Positions 23,601 through 36,300 of a stretch of 64,000 nt of DNA are shown here, piece by piece. The translations under genes and the position numbers were made by a program. Origin of the DNA: Dryococelus australis. Lineage: Eukaryota; Arthropoda; Insecta; Phasmatodea; Phasmatidae. The stretch lies in NCBI GenBank assembly GCA_029891345.1, contig CM056995.1:211185047-211249046 (forward strand). Reading direction: 5' to 3'. Within the stretch, counting starts at the first letter, position 1; each line of letters opens with the position of its first letter. Below the pieces are notes generated by a model that was not told where the DNA came from, made no database searches, and saw nothing but the letters and a program-made list of their open reading frames with translations.

Positions 23601-26600
23601 CTCTACTTGCAACAATATAACGGAGCCAAATATCTACTGACCTCAAAACTCAATCAAGACGTACTTGAGAATGTTTTCTCATTTATTAGAAGAATGGGAC
23701 GGACCTACGATCATCCCGATGCATTGAAATTTATGTACAGATTATGCTGGTATGTTCTGGGAAAATGCTCATCAACAGCATTTAACGCCAAGAGAAATGT
23801 TGGGGATCATGCTAAAGAGGTGTTGACTGCAGCTGGAGCAGTTGACCGATACTGAACCATGCTGTACAGCAAACATATTGAAGAAGTTAATTGAGCAGTT
23901 AAGACTTTGAAGAATACAACAACGAAGAAAACTATCTTCCACCAAAATGTGAAAATATTTCGGAAGGCGAAATTGTTGGTAACAAAGGATTATGATATTT
24001 AGCTCGTTATGTAGCTTTAAAACTGAAAAGTAAGTACCCTAGTCTATCAAAACAAGCAGGTGAGGAACTTTTCACCAACTTGGACACTAAAAACACATGG
24101 ATTGAAACGTTAAGCAAAGGTGGATTACCATATCCAAGTAATCAGTTTTATGAATGTGTCAAAATTATCGGTGTGTTTCACTTCATTCCATGGACCGTAC
24201 CAACTTCGCAGTGAGTGATTAGTTATGCAAAAAGTGAAAAACCACTTAATGGAGGGATTCAGTGAGCAATCCATTCCAGAAGAGGCCATTAAGCAATTGA
24301 TCTGTGCAAGAACATACCATATTTACCCAAAAGGAAGAAAACCCTGAATGTAAGACAACCCCTTCCAAAAAAATTTTTTTAAAGGTAAAATATTTAAACC
24401 TGAATTCAAGTACCCCTGTGAAGTGCTGAAAAAATTACTTAGGTTGAAAGTATTTTTGCACGAATTTATGATAAATGCTTCAAAAAGAAATTCTATTATA
24501 TGAATAATATATGGCTGTATGGTAGCAGCATTTTCATTACGCTGTAAAACTTTTGTGGGCGTTATATTCGTGACTTGAGCCATTTTGCTTCCCAGCAAAG
24601 CGCTTCCTCTTTACCTATGGCTGGTCAGGTGACCTCAGATAAAGGGACCCCTGTCAATGTTGACAGGTAGAGTCTCAGCACTACAAAAATACGTACAACC
24701 ATAGGACACACGGTACCTATTTAAACATGAAACAGCCTTTGTTAAAATCCTGTCTCATGGCATGCCAATTTTGGACGATTAACTGCTACCTGAGTAGATG
24801 ACCCCGAATTGTAAATGACCCATTATTTTCATCAATCTTCGATTCTACAGCGGAGTGTTTGTCGCAGAGAGCTTCTAGGTCGGGAATCTAGGCAGACATC
24901 ATACCAGTAGAGCCAAGGTTTATGACCATGTCTGAAACATTTAACTAGCTGCATACTCAGACCAGCCAGTTTGCTTGCACCTTCATTTTCCAAGAGCAAA
25001 TGATCCTTCAAATTAACCGGAGGGTCGTAAGCATTCTGTTGTCAATGCGCTCGCCCAAGTCATCAACTTTCTTCTCCACAGTAGCAAATGTGTCGCCTGA
25101 AGTGCTCAGATTCTGCACATCAGTAGTTAATGTTTGAATCTGGCTGGTCATTTGGCCAGACGATATACCACACATCTGCAATGTTTGATTCCAGGCTGGC
25201 CAGCTTTGTATTTAAAGCGGCCAGTACACCTGTACCTTCAGAGTCAACATTAAGGGTCCTGTCTAATTTTGAGGTAGATCTGTAAGGCCGCTGTAGGCAA
25301 CTTGTGTGCCTACAACATGAGTTTCTTCTCCAGGGCTGCAAGCTTACCTCCTAGAGCAGCTAATGTGCCCGCATCAGTAGAAATCTTCCATCTTGGTAGA
25401 CAGTGCATTCGTGTTGGTTAATAGCCATCCTTCCACGATTTTGAGCACATCACTGGAAGCAAAATCTGTTAGGCTGACCCCGTCTCGACCTACATGCCAA
25501 GCCGCACATCCATGTTAGTTGTCAGTATATTCATACTGAAGAGGTGGCTCTCCACAGTGGCCAGCTTCTTGCCTAATACAGTCAGTTTGCACACATCTTC
25601 AGCCAATGTTTGTAATTCAGTAGTCACTGTACTGGTTATCCACTCGCCCACACTGTTGAGCTTCGGCTCCAAAGCCACAAGCCGAGACATACCTGATGTT
25701 AACGAGCGAAGATGAGTCTCTGTGTTAACAGATACAGTCTGCAGTGTGACCAGTGGTTGCAAAGCTTTGGAAGTGACACTGCAGACAAAGGATGCATTGG
25801 TAGCATCACCATCATGCTTAGGCCCTCCGAGATGCTTGGCTCGTTTCCCACCTAAACTGCAATTGCCATCGTTATTAGAAGTCATACAACTTTATGGTTC
25901 ATGCTTCAGGCCACTATGGCCGAACTTGGACACGACATACCTCACAGTTCACAAATGTGCAATAATGAACTGGTCGAATTCCAGGCAGTACCTGCCCTTA
26001 TCAGGTGGAAAATCCTTGGCTATGATGAGAAAACAGCATGGTTCCCACTAGCAATATGATCAAGTATTATTAAAACTGTGAAATGTCATCAGTATTCACA
26101 TGATCAAAGTACACATGACAAAAATTCAGGCCGTCCATACGAAACAGAACAAGTAAATTAGCATCATAATGCAGAAGTTGCTTAGGCATGCATGAATAGT
26201 TTGACATAGGTAAATCTGATCTACAGCTACATGTCCGCCCATACTGAAATACTGTTGTATCATAGACTGTTTTTCACAAGTGACATTGTCCAATACGAAC
26301 ACAGAGTTCGGCAGGGCTTCACTCGGCAGCACAACTTCTTCATTGTCACTAAATGGAAAATAACAAAGATCATCACTGCTTGTAGAGTTTGTACAAGCCA
26401 CAGGTACTTTGAGAAGAGGTACACATTCTGGAAACAAAGTCAGTTACGCTCTTCCAGAAGGCTGAGAAGCACACGTCTTTTTACGGTTGCTTGGACCTGC
26501 TATGATACCGCAAAAAGAGTTTGCAGTAGCTTCCCATGACGCGAGTCAAGAGCATTAATATTCGTCATCGGCAGTGATGCAAACTGGTAGCGTGGTGGTC

Positions 26601-29600
26601 AGAGGCACAATCTCCATTTTGTACTGGGACGTGAACGATATACCATGAATACTTAAGGCAGCAGAGCCACGTTCGAGGGCAGGTGATGTGGACGGCCAAG
26701 TTCGAGGCCGGGAAATGTATAAAGTACGCATACTGAAAGAATAGTGTTAGTATGGAGTAATGCACCGTAGGAGTAAGGTCAAGAGGGGATGTGGACTGGT
26801 GAATATACTGATCAAAAAACCTTCCTTTCGAAGTGCACATTCCAGGTTATAAGTTATAAATACTGCGGGCCAGGTACTCTGTTAGCATGGAAATTGAAAT
26901 TAGGTGACATCCCTAACAATTCGTTGGATGAGGCATGCAAGCAGCACGACATTGTCTATGCAAGAAGTAGTCAGTTGCAGGATAAACATGCTGCTAGTAT
27001 ACTTGCGGAGAAAGTTCAGAGGGTATATCACCCACGTCTAAACTTGGCGAACATCTAGTTGCCTGGAGTGTTTCCAAGATAATGCGAGCTAAAATTAAGT
27101 GCGGAATGGGTTTGCATTTTGGAAGGAAAAAGAAAGCCAAGAAATCGTGGCAGAAACCTCCCAAAGGAACACCAAATAAGCGTGGAGGAATCTTGCCCTT
27201 CATATTACCAGCACTCAAAGTATTGGGAAGTTTAATTGGTGGGACAAGTGGGAAAGCTCGCGCCGTCAACTCGGCAAAAGAAGAAAACAAACAGCTCTTA
27301 AAAGCTATCCGGCATAACTGACAAATGGAGTCACTTGCTAAGAGCAAAAACAGGAGAGGCCTGTACCAGCACACATAGCGCCAGGAAGGAGGCGGGAGGA
27401 AGCAAAGGATGGTGGGAAAAAGAAAGTGCGTCTGATAGAAGATGCTGTCTTAAGGCCCCTGCCTGACTGCCCCCTCATAAACATTGATATACAAAAGTTT
27501 GATTGGAAACTAAAGATACCCAAATTCTGAGGCGTGTTCATTCCTGACCACTTTCCGCTCTGCCCAAGGCAAGTGGAGAGTGCAATAACTAACTTGGCAA
27601 ATACCAGCTGAAGGCTGGGGACACATTAGACCACATACAAGAAGCGCGGCAATAGGGTCAATTACTATGATAGCTATGGTAACTTAAGGATCCCACCCGA
27701 ACTGAAAACGTACTTGAGAGGCACAAAATTATATTATAACCACAAGACAGAACAACTGCCTCGAGAATGGAACTGTGGACACACTACATGTAAGAATCAG
27801 TCATGCCTGTAATACTGATCATGTCAGGCAACAGCTCGGAATTGTGTTCTGTACATTTCTCAGCGTTGAAATTGGAGGGGGCGTGGAATAATGCAATTAT
27901 TGATTTCCAAATGTACTTCTCCATACAGAATATAGATGAACACAATAGCATGTTCGGGTACATCAACAAGAACTATAAGAGAGGTGATGTGTGTATACTC
28001 ACAGGTTCGTATGACATTGAAGACATTGGCGAGTACTTTAAGTGCGCACTGGGACTGGATGTGACATTGATGCTGCAAGGGAACTCCAATACACTGCATA
28101 GTGAGATGTCTGTACTAATCAGATAGATTTAACGTGAAATGACACGCTGGCCGCTATGCTAGGATTCTTGAACATTAAGTATGAAGCAAATAAACTGCAT
28201 GAATCAACCCTACTGGTAAACATTTTCCCTGTGAACATGATAAGAATAAATTGTAATTTAGTGACCAGCTTGTAACTCAATGGCCATCTCACCCAAACGC
28301 TCCACAAATTCTCCATAGTAGTGCTGCTGGGGTTTAAACTAGCATACGTACCAAAGACCCCCATTTTATGCCACTCATCACAGAGAGTATTCAGGAAGTG
28401 CTAGTCTCTATAGTAGACTAAGACTGTCGTTTGATTAATTTCCGCGGAAAAGAAATTACAGTTTACCTGCATCTTCGCAAAGATGGGACTGAAATTTAAG
28501 AGGTCGAAAGTAATGGAAGAAGCTTACTGTGCCAAACCGGAAGTCAGTATGAGGCAAGCATCCAGCGTGCTAACATCTGCAAATGTTAGTTTTCTGCAAA
28601 AATTGGGATTGTCAGTCAACAGATATGAACAAGGAAATTTTAAACGTAACAGAGCTGGCAGGGTTCGAAGATCACCAAGGCGGAAATTCACTCGTACTCA
28701 CCATATCTGCCAGGCCTATATGTGTCCTCGTCCGCGGTTCGAATTCCAGTCCAGAACCAAGACATCTACACAGTACCATGTAATTCCCATTTGCAGTTTT
28801 GAGGGACAGTTACGAAGGTGGAAAATGCAGTACCCATAACAACTGTAATTGTAAGAAATGGAATATTACACACGATAAGCTGAACCATGTACGAGCTAAA
28901 TGGGTATGAAGTAGATGCGACTCGGGATGTGGGAATTACGGCCACCATAAAAAATTACCTATAGGTAACACGCAACCAACTTCCCACTACTAAAATGGCC
29001 GGCTGGGGAATCAAAGAAGTCTATAAGGTTCCAGTCTATCGGAATGAAAAAATTCGAAGTTTGTATTCTACTGCCCATGCTCTTAGGCTTTGCCAACGAC
29101 TAAAAGAACGTAATTATCAATTCCAAGCAGGAGCTAGTTATACTCATGGCCAACATGCAAGCGAATGCCTTACTGGATACTGCAGCTGTCTTGGAAGTCA
29201 TGACACTCGTGATCCAATCAATTGAATGGCTATTATCACACATTCAGGTGAAAATGTCGGAACGAGTGACATTTTTTAAATATGGAGAGAAAGACAAGTA
29301 TGTGGACATGGCCTTCCGATCCTGGAGTTTAGACACTTATCCTACCGTTCCACAAGCAATGAACATAAATTGGAATGTGAAAACAAGTTTTACAAACAAG
29401 AAGAAGTGTTTTGCTTCAAATGTAAGGCATCAACAACATTGTGATTTTCTAGTAATGAAACACTAAATAGTCAGCAGACTTAACCTATATCCATTCCCCA
29501 TAAAAGCTTGTATTCTTCTACCGCAGTCTTTGCAACAGCGGTGTTTTTAAAAAAACATATCCCTGCAATTGGCAAGGGATTACTGTTAATAATCAACTGG

Positions 29601-30263
29601 TCATAATGTTTTGTTTTCATGTACAAATGTATGTAAAAGTGTTGTGAGGGAAAGAGAGTGAGGTGGCTGTATAATATGCTCGTGCAATAAAATATATATA
29701 TGTGTGCGTGCGCGTGCATGCGCGTGCATGCGCGTGCATGCGCGTGCATGCGCGTGCGCGCGTGCGTGTGCGCGTGCGTGTGTGCGTGCATGCATGCGTG
29801 CGAGCTTGCGTGCGTGCATGCGTGTGTGTGTGTAAAAGAAAACAAAAAGCTCTTAAAAGATATCCGGCATAACCGACAAATGGAGTCGCTTGCTTAGAGC
29901 AAAACATGGGAGATGCCTGTACCTGCACCGCCAGGGAGGAGGCGGGAGGAAGCAGAGGACGGTGGGGAAAAAGAAAGTGCATTAGACAGAAGATGCTGTC
30001 TTAAGGACCCTGCCTGACTGCCCCCTCACAAACATCGATATACAAAAGTTTGCTTGGAAACTAAAGATACCCAAATTCTGGAATGACAAACGCAAGTACT
30101 TTTACTTCCTGTTACCTGTGTTGAGTATGACCTATAGAGGTAAACTATGGTAACAGTACTATCTGTGTATCTAAACGTACAAGTAACTTGAATGTATGCT
30201 GAAAGTACCTCATATAAACATATGAACTGTGGGGAGAAAAAGAGGGGGGGAGAGGGGGAGAAA

Positions 30264-30358
<95 letters not shown>

Positions 30359-33300
30359 GAGATATATATATTAGAGAGAGAGGGATTAGAGGGAGAGAAA
30401 TAAGGGACGAGGACAGGGGGAGGGGAGGGAGGAGAGAGAAGGGGGGAGGGGGATGAGAGAGAGGGAGAGGAGAGAGAGAGGTAGGGAGGGAGAGTGAGAG
30501 GTCATACAAGGCTGGGTACGCACGCCAGATACCAGTAAAGATAACAAATTTAATTATATATGAACTGTAGAGGGGGGAAATGTATATACACAAGTACCTT
30601 GAATGTACTCTGGAGGCTGCTGCCACTGGATCTGAGAAGGAAGATCAGGAGGGGGGCCCCTTAATTGATCAATGTCGCAGTGGGGAGCGGCGAACAAGAG
30701 GTAGCGAGAGAGAGGCAACCGCTCATGCAAGCTGGTACAGTGTCATGGCGGCATCCACCATCTTACATGTGCATTGTATAGTATATAAGACCCTATCATC
30801 CGCCATTCTCTATTCAGTCTTGTGTTAGAGTCTGACCTGTTCAGCTTGTCCCCGACTTCCGCTACGCAATTGCCTTTGCAGTCCGCCGCAGCATCTTCCA
30901 ATCAAGAGTTTTGGCGAGTGAATTTCTCTCGCTATTCACTGTAATGTGAGCACTGTTTGAAAGCCATCTCATTTGGACTACTCATTGTGTGTTAACTTCC
31001 ATATGCCGTGGAATACATACACACTCTGTGATTATTCCTTACATGTCAATAATTAAATATTGTTTAAAAGTGCCTATTTTACCGCATGCACGGTCTAGCT
31101 CAATGTTTGCTGGTGGTGGAACTAACTCTATAGGATATTCACAGTGAAGTGAGCACATTTTGAAAGCCTCCTCCAATTTGTACTAAGTGTTAATAAGTAT
31201 ACATATTTCCGCATTACCTAGCAGGTGCTGTGGCATATGCACACTGTGTTAGTTACATGTCAATGGCGTAAAGTGCTCACTCTACCACGAATGGTCTAGT
31301 TCGGCCCTTGTCTGAGTGACAGCACATGCCTGCTACCACGTGTGTCTCAGTGAGGGGGAATGTTGTCACCATCTCCCCTACTATTACAAGGTTGCTGTAG
31401 CTGCCTGAGATGTGGGTGCTGAGGGTAGATCCAACGCAATGTGCAGTTACGTGCCCGGTTCGAAACTGGTTCATACCAGACGCAATAAAAACCAAATACG
31501 CACCTGCCTCGTCCGCCACCTTGTACAGGCACTGTTAGATTGTTCTCGGCTGGCTTTCGTACCAGACATAAAACCAAAAACTACACAGCTATCCTCACCA
31601 GTTCTGACTGCCTTTATACAAATACTGTTCAATTTCCTGGGGCCATTGTTCCCCAGGTATGCTTACATTGGAAGTCATATGTGCTCCTAGTCTGTTACCT
31701 TGGTTGCTTGCAATGAGATGCATATTACCAAATCCTTATAACTGTGCCATTCAGAACAGAGGCTCCTATTGGCACGCTTCCCGCTGTACAGCGATGATGT
31801 GCGTTTAGGCTGTTTGCAGTAAAGTGACAGGCTCTAGTTACTTTTTCCTTTAACCATTATTTAAACTCTGTAGGTAATAATAAACGTACTGTGTGCATGT
31901 ACCTCCACACTCGGAAGTTAACATCTACGGCTAATATATATATTTATTTCCTATTTCAATTATGTTTAACATGCAACTAGTTTTTACATGCAATTTCTAG
32001 TCTCAACTTGCAATGTACAGTATTGTACGGTTATGTGCAAAGCCACTTATCTCTGCATTACAACCGTGTCATTCCGAACAGGAGCTTCTGTAGGCAAGCA
32101 GCCCGCTGTACAGAGTGGCGTGCAGTTGGGGCTATATAAGAATGTATCAGGGTGGGGCAATGGAAGTACTCCGAGTTAACCTAACCGATCCTGTGTGTGT
32201 GTGCATGTGTGTGTATGTGTGTACACATGTGTGCCAGAGGACTAGTTTCCATTTTTCTCCCGACTAAGTCAATCGCATCAGAGGCAGGTACGACACTTGC
32301 AGTATCGAGGTGACGTGTGGCAGGAGCACTGGTGGAATGTACTCGTGTGGAGGTGATGGGAGTATACTGAGGTAACCAATGTGAGCAAGAGTGTGTGTCA
32401 GAGGGCTGGTATATTTTCTCTCAACTGCGCCTATCGGAACAGAGGCAGGCCCTGCTGTACTGAGGTGAATGAGTGAACATGTGTGGAGGTGATGGGACTA
32501 TACTGAGGTAACCTATGTGAGCAAGAGTGTGTGTGTCAGATGACTAGATTTTTTTCTCTCGACCATGCCTATTGGAACAGAAGCAGCCAAGCGCCACACC
32601 GCTCACTGTACTGAGGTTAAATGTGGAAGGAGCACTGATGGAATGAACTCGTGTGGAGGTGACGGGAGTACACTGAGTATTGCCTATTATTTTTACCACA
32701 GTCACTTACAGAGTATGACAGCATGTGTGTGTGTCAGAAGACTGGTTTTCTCTGGACTGCGCCTATCAGAACAAAGGTAAGTGCCACGCCGTTCACTGTA
32801 TGGGGGTGATGTGTGGAAGGAGCAATAGAGGAATATGGAAGTGATGGGAGTACACTGAGATGACCTAGGCAAGCAAGCTGATATTGTATGTTCCACAGGG
32901 ATCCCCCCTGGCAATCTGGTGTAGAGCAGCAGCCTAGCAAGTTCCACTGCCCCAACCCGACCAGTCAATAAGATCATCATTGTTAATTTTTACGTCCAAG
33001 ATGGATTTGGACAGTTCTTCCATACCATAATTCTCATTTGTCTCATCTCAAGCATTTCCCCCGTCATTACCTTCTTCTTCTTCATTCACTCCATCACAGT
33101 CATCACATTCTCCTATCAGAGCTCCCATGTGGCCACTTGCCATTCAGAGCAGATTTTGCGACAAAATGTTTGTTGTTAACAAGAATGGACTAGGCCATGA
33201 GTACAACTGTGCCTTCAATCCATTCAGCGAGGTACAGCACATGAGTAAGCGGTACAGGAAGGCATTTGCCTGCACTGACAAGCTTGCCGGCCATCATATG

Positions 33301-36300
33301 ACATGCACAGGACAGATCAGACAGGCTGCTTCGACCCATTGCAAGTTCTGCAATAAGAGTTTCGGCCACACTGGAGATGCCAGATGGCATGGGCCAATCC
33401 CAACACTGAGCTGGAGTGTGGGAAATGCAGAAGGCAGTTTACACATACAGATAAACTGTGCGCTCACAGCGCTAAGTGTACTGGACCCGTCCCACCACCG
33501 GCAAACACGCCCACATGGCAACCAGCCTTCAACCCGGACCGTCCACTGCACCTCAGCCCTCGCCTTTCGTTCCGGCTTGCCAGATTGCTGCGGAGAGCCG
33601 CTCTTGCTGAAGGGGCACCATCATCACCAGCGCCGGCAACGAATGTGGATTTGTAGAGGTGGAGAGTACGTTTTGGAGTATAATGAGGACTTAAGTCGCA
33701 GAGAATACGTCGAGCGGGGCCATCGACATTTGCGACTATCTAGAGCATCTTAAAGCAGATATCATCGGCCAACTGGAGTAGGAGATAACGAACCAGGGCA
33801 CCATGAAATTCAACATTTTCCTGGAATGCATAGTAGGAGGCAGTTCCTCATCCTGGGATTGTTGAAGCTGAAACATGACGCATGACGCTTATACAACAAA
33901 TCTAATATGATTACAACTCATCGCCAAGAGTACATCTTCCACCACTACAGACGTGAGTGACACGTTGCCTACCCTACAGGCAGCAGGAAATTATAAGCTA
34001 ATCCTTCTCACCTGGAGGATATGCATCCTGGCAGGCACCCCCCCCCCCCCCCCTGCTGAGAGCCTACAAGCTGCCCAGACCTCGAGCAAGGCTGAGCACC
34101 ACCAACGAGGCATGAAGCACAAACGCTGACCAGAGTTTTCCCATGCCAACCAGGGCAGGAGGACATCACACCTCCCTCGCACCCTGCGCCAGCAGCCTAC
34201 AAGCTTCCACTATATAAGTCCGAATGCTGCTGGCCTCGGGAGTCATTCTTTCGCATCTTCTCTCACGACATCCAGCACTACTTCAGTGCTGCGACCTCTG
34301 GAGATCTTGGAAACTTCAAGTACACCCCCGCGGCTACTTACTACGTCTCGATGACCAACGAACACGATCATACATTTAACTTCACTTTGTCTCCTCTAGA
34401 CACCTTTTACTTAGCAGTTTAACTTTAATTAATTTGTATTCGTCTAGAATCAGCTTTCCCCCTTTTTCACTTAGAACCAGGTCACCTACACCGGGAAACG
34501 CAGTTACCTTCAGCTCTCCACTGCTTGGTAGGAGATAGCACAGGTCACGTGTTTATTGAACTTTCAATAAACACTCATTGTTCTCTATCTTTCTGTTTTT
34601 CATTTCCAGGCTATTTGTTTGTATTAACAGTTAGAGACAGAATACGCCATATACTACCCACAGGAACCAGAAGAATTTATTTAAACCGAGTTAGCCTGAC
34701 TGTGGATCCCTTCCAGGTATCTGCACGTCAGAAGACATATATATTAGACGGCTACCTGTTTCTTCCCAGTCACACATTAGCACTAACTCAGTGCTCGTGG
34801 GGGAGAAACAGCGATGCCACAACCATTAAAAACACCTTCACACCGGGAGACACGACAGACACAGGTTGTTTCTCACCATTTGCACTAAGTTAGTGCATGG
34901 TGACCGTGGCCTGGAGTTTTGCCATTCATCCTAGTGAGAACGCACAACCAGTAGACACTTGGCGGCCCCCACAGCTCCACGTCCCTGATCAGCCAGCATA
35001 CTGTGGGGGATCAGTGGGGATTGTTATCGAGCTTGTGCCGGCAAGTCACTATTGGGTTACACTGTCAACCTTCCTGTCTAAGTGCAGTTCGTAGACTATA
35101 GAACTGTTTGCCCTATGCCTCATGAGAAGAGGAGTGGTAGAAAACGCAGAGAACAATATCTGGCTCACTCTGCTCTCGAGCCGTGGATTGCACTACTATT
35201 TCCTATTTGGGAGAGGCAGGTGGAACAGAACCGCGCCGCCAAACTTAGACATCAGGCAGTCGCACCTGCTCTGGTTCTGGTAATTGACTTCACGTCTTGT
35301 ATCCGCAAACATCTTACAAGTCACCCTGTTGGAAAAGGGTTCCTGACCAGTACTGAAGTGCACCTACGCTGGGATAACATCATCTTCTGGTCCAACGAAG
35401 CACACCTGTGGAACCTCAGCTCTGGCATAGACTGAATTCGCTGCGTTTAAGCGAAACCTACACCAACTACAGCACCCAGCAGCAGGAGTAAGTTATAACC
35501 AACACCCCTCGCCTCACGCCGATTATCTAAACCAAATTACCCCGCTTTTGGTCTAGCAGACAAAATCAATCCTTGACCAACGTGCTAAATCAGTGTAATT
35601 GGACACGCATCAAACGTTTCCTTTCCCCTCTCCTACAACAAATGTTTTGTGTGTGTGTGTGTGTAGATTTATTCCGCAGAATGCTGGAGCCCAAGCAGGA
35701 GCCATATTTATCCTGCCAGGTATGCTGCTGTTGTCCCACTCCAATATGATCCAGCATACTGGAGCACATGCAAGAGCTGTATATTTCTTGCCAAGTGTGC
35801 TGGTTGGTCGACTGGTGGTACGCTGTAGCAAGTGCAAGAGCTGTACCATTTTCTTGCCAGGCGTGCTACCAGCGTGTGTCCGCATTGTGAGAGTTTTCAG
35901 TACATTGGAGAGCATGCATGAGCCGTATTCAGCGTACCACGTATACTGTTTTGTGTTTCCAGCATACTGGAGAACATACAAGTCTTATAAATTTATTCTT
36001 GTCAGGTATGCTGGCTGGTCATACGGTGTATCTCATGCAGGAGACCATCTTATCCAGGCGTACAACCAATGTCCCCAGTCCAGTTTCGTTTTTCGTTTTC
36101 CATGTACTGGAGCACATGCACGAGCCGTACTCTTTGCATCAGGTATACTAACCCATGTCTTTTTTCCAGCATGCAAGGGCTGTATATACTTCCTACCACA
36201 TGTGCTGGTTGGTTGTACATTGTAGCACATGTGGGAGACCACCTTATCCTACCAGGCATACGATCAGTGTCCTGTTGCGTGTATTTTTTGTTTTCCAGCA

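Larger units (their letters stand above)
24836..30082. mobile_element. Polinton/adintovirus (Maverick) relict
   Basis: A cluster of decayed virus-like genes. A packaging ATPase and a coiled-coil protein lie on the minus strand. A phospholipase A2, pX-like, adenain-type protease, capsid-associated protein, small basic protein and major-capsid-like pieces lie on the plus strand. The divergent layout and gene set are those of Polinton/adintovirus elements, large self-synthesising transposons of animals. Family-B DNA polymerase, integrase and terminal repeats were not found in this interval. The zinc-finger relic at 33.1 kb may belong to it. Most frames contain stops or shifts, so it is a fossil within the GGT intron. 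Confidence 0.75.

Noticed and set aside
28728..28760. B-box-like GCGGTTCGAATTCCAG suggesting a tRNA or SINE
   Set aside because: The same bases encode the conserved VRIPVQNQD stretch of the capsid-like relic and no A box lies upstream.
29480..29982. Histidine/alanine- and arginine-rich open frames across the GTGC repeat
   Set aside because: They follow directly from the alternating microsatellite, occur in several frames at once and show no domain.
30192..30374. Open frame coding a long Tyr-Ile repeat
   Set aside because: It is the translation of the (TA)n microsatellite.
34525..35435. Two plus-strand frames as a host gene
   Set aside because: They follow an LTR-like promoter and signal, have no splice structure or known domain, and are better explained as retroelement leader/gag.
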